From the NCBI RefSeq assembly GCF_018531495.1, contig NZ_JAHDTI010000030.1, positions 1-46,334 on the forward strand: DNA of 46,334 bases, given 5' to 3'. How positions within the stretch are numbered: the stretch's first letter is position 1; each line of letters starts with the position of its first letter. This document shows, piece by piece, positions 9,656-16,804 of the stretch. The stretch is from Nonomuraea sediminis (GTDB lineage: Bacteria; Actinomycetota; Actinomycetes; Streptosporangiales; Streptosporangiaceae). Both the position numbers and the translations under genes were made by a program. Under the pieces are notes generated by a model. The model made no database searches. It had not been told where the DNA came from and saw only the letters and a program-made list of their open reading frames with translations.

Positions 9656-11052
9656 GTCTCGTCAAGCTCGTGGACCCCGTGGCCGCCGAGGAGCTGGGCA
9701 GGGTCCACTTCATCGGCATCGGCGGCGCCGGCATGTCGGGCATCGCCCGCATCCTGCTCAAGCGCGGCGTCCGCGTGACCGGCAGCGACGCCCGCAGCTC
9801 CGACCTGGTCACCGAACTGCGCGAGCTGGGCGCCACGATCCACATCGGCCACGCCGCCTCCAACATCCGCGACGTCGACACCGTGGTGGTCTCCACCGCG
9901 ATCCGCGACTCCAACCCCGAGCTGGGTGAGGCGCTCAGGCAGGGGCTGCGGGTCATCCCGCGGGCCGCCGCGCTGGCCTCCGTCATGGCCGGCCGTACGG
10001 CTGTCGCGGTGGCGGGCACGCACGGCAAGACCACCACCACCTCGATGCTGACCGTGGCGCTGCAGAAGTGCGGGGCCGACCCCTCCTACTGCGTGGGCGG
10101 GCAGCTCGTCACCACCGGCCTGGGCGCCGATGAGGGCACCGGCGAGGTGTTCGTGGCCGAGGCCGACGAGAGCGACGGCTCGTTCCTCATGCTGGCGCCC
10201 GACATCGCGGTCGTCACCAACGTCGAGGCCGACCATCTGGACAACTACGGCGACCCGCGGGCGGTGCACGACAGCTTCGCCCGCTTCGTCGAGCGCATCG
10301 GGTCCGTGCTGATCGCCTGCGCCGACGACCCCGGGGCCGCCCAGGTCGCCGCCGCGGCGCGCGCCCGCGGGCTGCGCGTGATCACCTACGGCGTCTCCGG
10401 CGGCGACTACCGGCTCGCGGACGTGCGGCCCGACGGGTTCGGCACCACGTTCACCATCGAGGGGCTCGGCGAGGTACGGCTGGCCGTCCCCGGGGCGCAC
10501 AACGCGCTCAACGCCACGTCCGCCATCGCCGCCGCGGTGGAGCTGGGGCTGCCCTTCGAGGACGTGCGCGACGGGCTGGCCACCTTCACCGGGGCCAAGC
10601 GGCGCTTCGAGGCCAAGGGCGAGGCGGGCGGCGTGGCCGTCTTCGACAGCTACGCCCACCACCCGACCGAGCTGGCGGCCGACCTGCGGGCCGCGCGGGA
10701 CGTGGTGGCCTCCTACTCGGGCGACGGGCGGGTCATCGCGATCTTCCAGCCGCACCTGTACTCGCGCACCCGCTTCTTCGCCGACGAGTTCGGCGCCGCG
10801 CTCGCACTCGCCGACGAGGCGATCGTCCTGGACGTCTACGGCGCCAGGGAGGACCCCGAGCCCGGCGTCTCCGGCGCCATGGTGGCCAGCCGCGTCCCCC
10901 GCGGGGCCACCGAGGTCGCCTACGCCCCCGACCGCAACGCCGTCCCCGGCCTGGTCGCCTCCCGCGCCCGCCCCGGCGACATCGTCCTGACCATGGGCGC
11001 AGGCGACGTGACGGAACTGGGCCCGATGATCGTCGCCGAGCTCTCCCAGTAG
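9652..11052 (+). CDS. murC: UDP-MurNAc--L-alanine ligase MurC
   Basis: First Mur ligase, adding L-Ala to UDP-MurNAc. The start is ATG 9652, overlapping the murG TGA; the open frame upstream to 9358 is a murG shadow. The N-terminal HFIGIGGAGMSGIA motif is characteristic of MurC, with the P-loop VAGTHGKTTTT from about residue 120 and DSYAHHPTEL plus FQPHLYSRT in the C-terminal domain. 466 aa, normal length. The murB gene often found next in other lineages is absent here; a 198-base gap separates murC from ftsQ. Confidence 0.95.
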   Translation: MSLVKLVDPVAAEELGRVHFIGIGGAGMSGIARILLKRGVRVTGSDARSSDLVTELRELGATIHIGHAASNIRDVDTVVVSTAIRDSNPELGEALRQGLRVIPRAAALASVMAGRTAVAVAGTHGKTTTTSMLTVALQKCGADPSYCVGGQLVTTGLGADEGTGEVFVAEADESDGSFLMLAPDIAVVTNVEADHLDNYGDPRAVHDSFARFVERIGSVLIACADDPGAAQVAAAARARGLRVITYGVSGGDYRLADVRPDGFGTTFTIEGLGEVRLAVPGAHNALNATSAIAAAVELGLPFEDVRDGLATFTGAKRRFEAKGEAGGVAVFDSYAHHPTELAADLRAARDVVASYSGDGRVIAIFQPHLYSRTRFFADEFGAALALADEAIVLDVYGAREDPEPGVSGAMVASRVPRGATEVAYAPDRNAVPGLVASRARPGDIVLTMGAGDVTELGPMIVAELSQ

Positions 11053-11067
11053 GGGCCCGAGTACGGC

Positions 11068-11085
11068 GATCCACCCAGGTGGATC
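11068..11085 (+). terminator. Hairpin just after murC
   Basis: Perfect inverted repeat gatccacc / ggtggatc with a 2-base centre, 16 bases after the murC stop. There is no T-run, so it may be a weak terminator or a transcript-stabilising hairpin rather than a full stop. Confidence 0.3.
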
Positions 11086-11250
11086 CCGTGCGCCGTGACG
11101 GCGGGCGGCGGTCATCGACTCGCCGGATCCGCCGGTCGCGGGCCCTGGGCCGAAGTGCGGCGGGCGGCCGGTGGAGTGGCTCGCCGTACAGAATCTGAAA
11201 AGCGCGTGTATGTGCGACGCCCCAGCTACGAACGGCCATAGGGTCGCTGG

Positions 11251-11916
11251 GTGAGCAGGGGGCGGAAGGCTTTCATCGGACTGCTGGCGGCCGGAGTCGT
11301 GGGCTGTGCGGCCTGGCTGGTGTTCTTCTCGCCCGTGCTGGGGGTCAGGAACGTGGAGATCGTGGGAAATCTCACAGTCCCCAGTGAACGCATCCAGCAA
11401 CAGGCGGCGGTTGATCGATTGCACCCGCTGGCCACCGTGGACCTGGCGGGAGTGGAGAGCCGGGTCCTGGCTATCAGGCAGCTGGCCTCGGCCAAGGTCG
11501 ACCGGGTCTGGCCGGGCACGCTGCGGATCGAGGTGGCCGAGCGGGAGCCCGTGGCGGTCGTCCCCGTGTCGGGCAAGGTCGCTCTGATAGACAAGGACGC
11601 GGTGGTCATCGAGATCAGGGACGTCGGGCCGCCCAGGCTGCCCGTGCTCAAGGTCGACAGGCCCGGCGCCGACGACCCCGCGACCAGGGCCGCGCTGCAG
11701 GTGATCGGGTCGCTGCCCGACGTGCTGCAGGGCAAGGTCCGCCAGGTGCGGGCGACCAGCGCCGAGGGCGTCTCGCTCGACCTGAACGACAGGCGCACGG
11801 TCGTCTGGGGCGGACCCGACAGGGGAGCCGACAAGGCACGCGTCCTGACCACGCTCCTGCGGCGCAAGGCCGACGTCTATGACGTGAGCTCGCCCGACGT
11901 GGTCACCCTCAAGTGA
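11251..11916 (+). CDS. ftsQ: Cell division protein FtsQ (DivIB family)
   Basis: Bitopic division protein that links FtsB/FtsL with late divisome proteins. The 221 aa product has a very short basic N-terminus, one membrane segment (about residues 7-28, FIGLLAAGVVGCAAWLVFF) and an extracytoplasmic POTRA domain starting VRNVEIVGNLTVP with the usual pattern ending in WPGTLRIEVAEREPVAVV. The FtsQ beta-domain follows. It is on the short side, mainly because actinobacterial homologues often have a longer cytoplasmic tail. The start is GTG 11251. Weak sequence conservation is normal, but order between murC and ftsZ and the POTRA pattern make the call firm. Confidence 0.88.
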   Translation: MSRGRKAFIGLLAAGVVGCAAWLVFFSPVLGVRNVEIVGNLTVPSERIQQQAAVDRLHPLATVDLAGVESRVLAIRQLASAKVDRVWPGTLRIEVAEREPVAVVPVSGKVALIDKDAVVIEIRDVGPPRLPVLKVDRPGADDPATRAALQVIGSLPDVLQGKVRQVRATSAEGVSLDLNDRRTVVWGGPDRGADKARVLTTLLRRKADVYDVSSPDVVTLK

Positions 11917-12000
11917 GGCTCGCGCGTCTACCCAGGGTGGGCAGCCAGTCGCGAATGACCTTCACGTCAAGGTGTCCTTGCCAAGCCTGTGCGGGAGGAA

Positions 12001-12034
12001 ACGCCCGGCCTGGCCGGCGCCGGTGTCCGGGCGT
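12001..12034 (+). terminator. GC-rich hairpin between ftsQ and ftsZ
   Basis: Arms acgcccgg (12001-12008) and ccgggcgt (12027-12034) are perfectly complementary, and the interior holds a further ccggcgccgg palindrome. It sits 85 bases after ftsQ and could end the upstream dcw transcript or attenuate read-through into ftsZ. No T-run follows. Confidence 0.35.
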
Positions 12035-12132
12035 GAGAACCTTTATCCCGGGCAGGGAGTGTCCGACCAGGCGTGACAGTAGAGCGAATCGGACAGCCCG
12101 CGACACGCCGGACGTGCTTGCGGCGCGGTTAG

Positions 12133-12214
12133 TTGACCCGCGCGGAGCGTAACTCCTACTGTCCGTATCAATCTCAGGTTGACATAAATCTGAATCTCAA
12201 CTTGAGGTTGAGAG
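12133..12214 (+). promoter_or_regulatory. ftsZ promoter region with inverted repeat
   Basis: The 373 bases between ftsQ and ftsZ hold no convincing gene. A sigma-70 type promoter TTGACC (12133-12138), 18-base spacer, TACTGT (12157-12162) is visible. A second TTGACA lies at 12179-12184 in an AT-richer block, followed by a 7-base inverted repeat tctcaac / gttgaga around ttgag (12195-12213). Related ctcagg and ttgagg words repeat nearby. The repeat could be an operator or a 5' UTR hairpin. Separate ftsZ promoters are usual in actinomycetes, where division is developmentally controlled; the exact elements here are my reading. Confidence 0.5.
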
Positions 12215-12289
12215 TTAAACCGAAGTGTGAAAGCGCGGAGATCATCCGCACCGAAATGGCAAGTCTAACGAGCGGAAAGGCCCCTCGTC

Positions 12290-13768
12290 GTGGCAGCACC
12301 GCAGAACTACCTCGCGGTCATCAAGGTCGTCGGCATTGGCGGCGGCGGAGTCAACGCCGTCAACCGGATGATCGAGGAGGGACTCAAGGGCGTCGAATTC
12401 ATCGCCATCAACACCGACGCCCAGGCGCTGCTGATGAGTGACGCCGACGTCAAACTGGACGTGGGCCGCGAGCTCACGCGCGGTCTTGGAGCGGGCGCCA
12501 ACCCCGACGTGGGGCGCAAGGCGGCCGAGGATCATCGTGAGGAGATCGAGGAGGTCCTCAAGGGGGCCGACATGGTCTTCGTCACGGCGGGCGAGGGCGG
12601 CGGCACGGGCACCGGCGGCGCGCCGGTCGTGGCCAACATCGCGCGCTCGCTGGGCGCGCTCACCATCGGTGTTGTCACCAGGCCGTTCAGCTTCGAGGGC
12701 CGCCGCAGAGCCTCGCAGGCCGAGGCGGGCATCGAGACGCTGCGCGACGAGGTCGACACCCTGATCGTGATCCCGAACGACCGGCTGCTGTCGATCTCCG
12801 ACCGGCAGGTCAGCGTCCTGGACGCCTTCAAGGCGGCCGACCAGGTGCTGCTGTCCGGTGTGCAGGGCATCACCGACCTCATCACCACGCCCGGTCTGAT
12901 CAACCTGGACTTCGCCGACGTGAAGTCGGTCATGTCCGGCGCGGGTTCCGCGCTCATGGGCATCGGTCACGCCCGCGGCGACGACCGCTCCGTGGCCGCG
13001 GCCGAGATGGCGGTCTCCAGTCCGCTGCTCGAGGCCAGCATCGACGGCGCGCACGGTGTGCTGCTGTCCATCGCGGGCGGCTCCGACCTCGGCCTCTTCG
13101 AGATCAACGAGGCGGCGCAGCTGGTGTCCATGGCGGCCGCGGTGGACGCCAACATCATCTTCGGCACGGTCATCGACGACGCGCTCGGCGACGAGGTCCG
13201 CGTCACGGTGATCGCCGCCGGGTTCGACGACGTGGCGCCGGTGGACGTAGCGGTGCCGCGGCCGCAGAGCCGTCCCGCCGCCACGCCGCCGGCCGCGCCG
13301 GTGTCGGCGCCGGTGCGCCCCTCCGGGGTCACCGCGCCCAGTGTCAAGGCCGAGCCACCGCGCCCCGAGCCCTCGCGGGCCGAGCTGCGTCCCGAGCCCT
13401 TCCGCTCGGAGCCCCCGCGCACGGACTTCCGTGCCGAGCCGCGGCCCGAGGTCAGGGCCGAGCCGCCGGCGCCCGAGCCGGTCCGTCCTGAGCCCGTGCG
13501 TCCGGAACCGGTGCGCGCGGAGCCGCAGGCCGAGATCCGTCCCGAGCCTGTGCGCCCCGAGCTGGCGCCCGAGCCGCGCGTCGAGCCGGTGCGCCCGGTC
13601 GAGGCCATCGAGGAGGACCCCGGTCCCGTCTCGATCCCGCGGCCCACGCCCGAGCCCACCAACCCGCCCACGCCCATCACCTCGCGTATGCAGGAGCCCG
13701 CCAAGCGGCGCCCGGTGGTGTTCGAGGAGCAGGAAGAGGAGCTCGACGTCCCGGACTTCCTGAAGTAG
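12290..13768 (+). CDS. ftsZ: Cell division GTPase FtsZ
   Basis: Tubulin homologue that forms the Z ring. The GTP-binding signature GGGTGTGG is at about residues 103-110, with the usual IGGGGVNAVNRM N-terminus and T7 loop (NLDFADVKSVMSGAG). The GTPase core ends near residue 320. After it comes a linker of about 160 aa, rich in Pro, Glu and Arg, with repeated RPEPV units, before the conserved C-terminal tail DVPDFLK that binds partners such as SepF. GTG 12290 is the start with GGAAAGG about 9 bases upstream. Total 492 aa is longer than the 380-400 aa common elsewhere, all of it due to the linker. Confidence 0.97.
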   Translation: MAAPQNYLAVIKVVGIGGGGVNAVNRMIEEGLKGVEFIAINTDAQALLMSDADVKLDVGRELTRGLGAGANPDVGRKAAEDHREEIEEVLKGADMVFVTAGEGGGTGTGGAPVVANIARSLGALTIGVVTRPFSFEGRRRASQAEAGIETLRDEVDTLIVIPNDRLLSISDRQVSVLDAFKAADQVLLSGVQGITDLITTPGLINLDFADVKSVMSGAGSALMGIGHARGDDRSVAAAEMAVSSPLLEASIDGAHGVLLSIAGGSDLGLFEINEAAQLVSMAAAVDANIIFGTVIDDALGDEVRVTVIAAGFDDVAPVDVAVPRPQSRPAATPPAAPVSAPVRPSGVTAPSVKAEPPRPEPSRAELRPEPFRSEPPRTDFRAEPRPEVRAEPPAPEPVRPEPVRPEPVRAEPQAEIRPEPVRPELAPEPRVEPVRPVEAIEEDPGPVSIPRPTPEPTNPPTPITSRMQEPAKRRPVVFEEQEEELDVPDFLK

Positions 13769-13784
13769 CCACACCCGCCCCGCA

Positions 13785-13811
13785 GCCCAGCCGCGTCTCT
13801 CCCGGCTGGGC
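13785..13811 (+). terminator. Hairpin terminator after ftsZ
   Basis: Perfect 9-base stem gcccagccg / cggctgggc with a 9-base loop, 16 bases past the ftsZ stop. GC-rich without a long T-run, as is common in high-GC actinobacteria. Confidence 0.6.
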
Positions 13812-14097
13812 GTCGGCATTTCCAGGGGTGTCCAGTTGTGCCGGTCGTGCGGGACGTCGAGGCTTTACGGCAGGCCGTGGGACCGCCGAGCGCCGTACTC
13901 CGGCCGGGCTCCGTCCAGGGAGACGCTCCTCCGGTGATGCGTGGCCGGGCGCCGTCACGACGCCCACGGGGGCGTGGGTGGGTGGTGTCGTTGGGAGTCG
14001 TGGGAAATGTGGGATTTCACACAAAACGCGACCTCACAGCCCTGGACTGCCTGCCCGGGTGACACCGCTTGCCGTACCAATCGTGGTGAATGACACG
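13812..14097. other. Intergenic stretch where pgeF would be expected
   Basis: About 286 bases between the ftsZ hairpin and yggS. A short frame starting at 13838 (74 codons) shows no resemblance to PgeF/YfiH (laccase-domain) proteins or any family I recognise. Much of the sequence is GC-rich and simple (cccacgggggcgtgggtggg). I see no recognisable gene. Confidence 0.5.
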
Positions 14098-14799
14098 ATG
14101 AGTGGCGTGCGCAAGGAAGAGATCGCGGGGAACCTGGCCGCTGTGGAGGACAGGATCGCGCAGGCGTGTGAGGCGGCGGGACGTGAGCGGTCCGAGGTCA
14201 CACTCATCGCGGTGACCAAGACGTATCCGGCCTCTGACGTGCGGATCCTGGCCGAGCTCGGGGTCACCGACGTGGGGGAGAACCGGGACCAGGAGGCCGC
14301 GCCCAAGGCCCTCGAGTGCGCGGATCTCGGCCTGACCTGGCACTTCGTCGGCCAGCTGCAGACCAACAAGGCGCACTCGGTCGTCCGCTACGCCGACCTG
14401 GTGCACTCCGTGGACCGCGCCCGGCTGGCGCACGCGCTCAGCAAGGAGGCCGTGAAGGCCGGCAGGCGGGTCGGCTGCCTGGTTCAGGTGTCGCTCGACG
14501 ACGACCCGGGCCGCGGTGGCGTGCTGCCCGCGGGCGTGCCGGAGCTCGCCGACGAGATCGCCGCGGCCGAGGGGCTGTGGCTGGGCGGCGTGATGGCCGT
14601 GGCGCCGCTGGGGGAGGACCCGGGCAAAGCGTTCGCGAGGCTGCGCGAGGTGGCGCGGGCACTACGCGAGCGGCACCCGGAAGCCGTCATGGTTTCTGCG
14701 GGTATGAGCGATGATCTGGTACAGGCCATCGCCCACGGCGCGACACATGTGCGGGTCGGTACGGCGTTGCTCGGCCGCCGCAAGCCCTTCGTCAGGTAA
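14098..14799 (+). CDS. YggS/PROSC family pyridoxal-phosphate homeostasis protein
   Basis: Single-domain alanine-racemase-fold PLP-binding protein (YggS/YlmE/PLPBP family), involved in vitamin B6 homeostasis without known catalytic activity. The PLP lysine is K41 in VTKTYPASDVRIL, followed by GENRDQEA, WHFVGQLQTNK and the C-terminal phosphate-binding VRVGTALLGRR. Start ATG 14098 has GGTGA 8 bases upstream; GTG codons at 14083/14086 are alternatives. The frame is open back to 13828 but that stretch is unlike the family. 233 aa, normal. It sits in its conserved place between ftsZ and sepF. Confidence 0.9.
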   Translation: MSGVRKEEIAGNLAAVEDRIAQACEAAGRERSEVTLIAVTKTYPASDVRILAELGVTDVGENRDQEAAPKALECADLGLTWHFVGQLQTNKAHSVVRYADLVHSVDRARLAHALSKEAVKAGRRVGCLVQVSLDDDPGRGGVLPAGVPELADEIAAAEGLWLGGVMAVAPLGEDPGKAFARLREVARALRERHPEAVMVSAGMSDDLVQAIAHGATHVRVGTALLGRRKPFVR

Positions 14800-14919
14800 T
14801 GTCCCCTCAAGTGGGTCTTGAAGCCCGCGTATCCAGTAGAGGTCGATCATCAGCGGTGAGTCCAGGGGGGTACGGCGACCGCGCGCTAGTGAGACCATGA
14901 GCAGGAGGACGACGTAGCG

Positions 14920-15423
14920 ATGGCCGGCGCGATGCGCAAGATGGCGGTCTACCTCGGTCTCGTGGAGGACGACCGCTACGAGAGATACGAGACCTACACC
15001 GACGAGTACGCCTACGACGACGAGCCACCACCCAGAAGCGGCGAGGAACGGGCCGTGGCGGTCCAGGACCGCGAGGAGGAGGTGGAGGCGGGCGTGCCGG
15101 CGCCGAGACCCGCCACGACCGTCCTGGAGCGGCGTACGACCGATCTGGCGCGCATCACCACGCTGCACCCGCGCACGTACAACGAGGCGCGGACCATTGG
15201 AGAACACTTCCGCGACGGCACCCCCGTCATCATGAACCTGACCGAGATGGTCGACTCCGACGCCAAGCGACTGGTGGATTTCGCGGCAGGTCTGGTCTTT
15301 GGCCTACACGGCAGCATCGAACGTGTTACCAACAAGGTGTTCCTGTTGTCCCCTGCCAATGTCGAGGTGACCGCCGAGGACAAGGCTCGAATCGCGGAAC
15401 GCGGGTTCTTCAACCAGAGTTAG
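14920..15423 (+). CDS. sepF: Cell division protein SepF
   Basis: FtsZ membrane anchor and Z-ring organiser; essential in actinobacteria that lack FtsA. N-terminal amphipathic segment MRKMAVYLGLVEDDRYE (the membrane-binding helix) is followed by an acidic, variable linker and a C-terminal SepF domain from about residue 80 (LHPRTYNEARTIGEHFRDG to VFLLSPANVEVT). 167 aa, normal. AGGAGG lies 11 bases before ATG 14920. A tiny six-codon frame (14897-14917) overlaps the Shine-Dalgarno and is probably incidental. No ftsA is present in the cluster, in line with SepF doing the anchoring. Confidence 0.93.
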   Translation: MAGAMRKMAVYLGLVEDDRYERYETYTDEYAYDDEPPPRSGEERAVAVQDREEEVEAGVPAPRPATTVLERRTTDLARITTLHPRTYNEARTIGEHFRDGTPVIMNLTEMVDSDAKRLVDFAAGLVFGLHGSIERVTNKVFLLSPANVEVTAEDKARIAERGFFNQS

Positions 15424-15503
15424 AGTCTCTGTATGTCTATCGGCCCCAACCAGGTCTCGCCGAGGCCGGGAGGGCACATCGGAAGTGGAGGCGCGGCCAG
15501 GCC

Positions 15504-15791
15504 GTGGGGATCGTAAGTCAGATCTTGGTCGTCGTCCTGTCTCTTTATCTGGTGTTGCTCATCGGCAGGATGATCTTTGATGTGGTACAGGCGTTTGCCC
15601 GTCAGTGGCGCCCTTCGGGTGTTGTACTGGTGCTGGCAGAGGCCACATACACCGCAACCGACCCACCCCTCAAGTTCCTCCGCCGTTTCATTCCTCCTCT
15701 CCGGTTGGGTACGGTGGCCTTTGACCTAAGCTTCACGGTCCTGTTCATCGTGGTCCTGATCCTGCTCGAACTCGCGGGGACACTGGGCTAG
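15504..15791 (+). CDS. YggT family membrane protein
   Basis: Small integral membrane protein (95 aa) with two hydrophobic segments, one at the N-terminus (ILVVVLSLYLVLLIGRMIF) and one at the C-terminus (LSFTVLFIVVLILLELAG), joined by a loop with YTATDPPLKFLRRFIPPLR, the hallmark of the YggT family (Pfam YGGT). The function is poorly defined; it is consistently next to sepF and divIVA in Gram-positive bacteria and has been linked to envelope and osmotic phenotypes. Start GTG 15504 has GGAGG about 12 bases upstream. Confidence 0.88.
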   Translation: MGIVSQILVVVLSLYLVLLIGRMIFDVVQAFARQWRPSGVVLVLAEATYTATDPPLKFLRRFIPPLRLGTVAFDLSFTVLFIVVLILLELAGTLG

Positions 15792-15900
15792 CGGACGGGG
15801 GGCCGTGAGATATCGGTCAAGATCCAACTCGTGTCCGCGCTGAAGTGATTCGGGTACCGTCCCTCCGGACAGACTCCAAGCGCGCCAAGGAGACCAAAAG

Positions 15901-16764
15901 ATGCCGCTGACGCCCGCTGATGTGCGGAACAAGCAGTTCAGTACCACCCGGCTGCGACCGGGCTACGACGAGGAAGAGGTCGACGCCTTCCTCGACGAGG
16001 TGGAGGCTGAGCTTGACCGCCTGATCCAAGAGAACGAGGAGCTCCGCGCCAAGCTCGCCGAGTGCCTGCGTGGGAAGGTGCCGGGCGGCATGCAGATGCC
16101 CATGGCCTCCGCCCCCGTGCAGGAGCAGCCCAAGCCTGAAATGATGCAGCCGCCGGAGCCCATGCGGGCCCCCGAGCCGCAGCCGATGCAGCAGCCGCAG
16201 CCCGTGGCCATGAGCATGCCTCCCGCCGAGGACAACATGGACACCGCCGCCCGCGTGCTCGCCCTGGCGCAGCAGACCGCCGACCAGGCGATCGCCGACG
16301 CCCGCCGCGAGGCCGACGAGACCGTGACCCGCGCCCGCCGCGAGGCCGACGAGATCCTCACCAAGGCTCGCCGCCAGGCCGAGCAGGTCATCGGCGACGC
16401 CCGCGCCCGCGCCGAGACGCTCGAGCGCGACGCTCAGGAGCGCCACCGTCAGGCCATGGGCTCCCTCGTCCAGACCCGTGACGAGCTCGAGCGCAAGGTC
16501 GAGGAGCTGCGCAGCTTCGAGCGCGAGTACCGCAGCCGCCTCAAGCTCTACCTGGAGAACCAGCTCGCGGAGCTGAACGTGTCCGCCGAAGGCAGTGGCG
16601 GGTTCCCGGTCATGCCGGGTGGCCCCGCGGCCGCTCCCGCCATGTCGCACGCCGTGCCGCAGGGTGGTCAGCAGCCTCTGCCGGGTGGTCCGAGCCCCTT
16701 CGGCGGCGAGGCTCCCCAGGGCGCTTTCCCCGGCGGAGACGGACCGCACAACGATCGCCGGTAA
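15901..16764 (+). CDS. divIVA: DivIVA/Wag31 polar growth protein
   Basis: Coiled-coil cytoskeletal protein that marks poles and directs tip extension in actinobacteria. The N-terminal DivIVA lipid-binding domain starts MPLTPADVRNKQFSTTRLRP and continues GYDEEEVDAFLDEVEAEL. After a Pro/Met/Gln-rich linker (about residues 60-110) a long heptad-rich coil runs from about 115 to 225, with an A/R/E-rich pattern. The Gly/Pro-rich tail is disordered. 287 aa. AAGGAGA lies about 9 bases before ATG 15901. A 109-base gap from yggT suggests its own promoter (possible -10 TACCGT at 15855-15860, no clear -35). Confidence 0.94.
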   Translation: MPLTPADVRNKQFSTTRLRPGYDEEEVDAFLDEVEAELDRLIQENEELRAKLAECLRGKVPGGMQMPMASAPVQEQPKPEMMQPPEPMRAPEPQPMQQPQPVAMSMPPAEDNMDTAARVLALAQQTADQAIADARREADETVTRARREADEILTKARRQAEQVIGDARARAETLERDAQERHRQAMGSLVQTRDELERKVEELRSFEREYRSRLKLYLENQLAELNVSAEGSGGFPVMPGGPAAAPAMSHAVPQGGQQPLPGGPSPFGGEAPQGAFPGGDGPHNDRR

Positions 16765-16804
16765 GGTAGCGGGTCGTTAGGCCCGTCTCTCGAGAGAGCC
16801 CCCT

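Noticed and set aside
11913..12152. 79-codon plus-strand frame overlapping the ftsQ stop
   Set aside because: No homology, runs through a hairpin and promoter region, no Shine-Dalgarno.
13838..14062. 74-codon frame between ftsZ and yggS, tested as a pgeF remnant
   Set aside because: No PgeF motifs (conserved His/Cys zinc residues) are seen.
14897..14917. Six-codon frame overlapping the sepF Shine-Dalgarno
   Set aside because: Too short and without own ribosome binding site to call a regulatory peptide.
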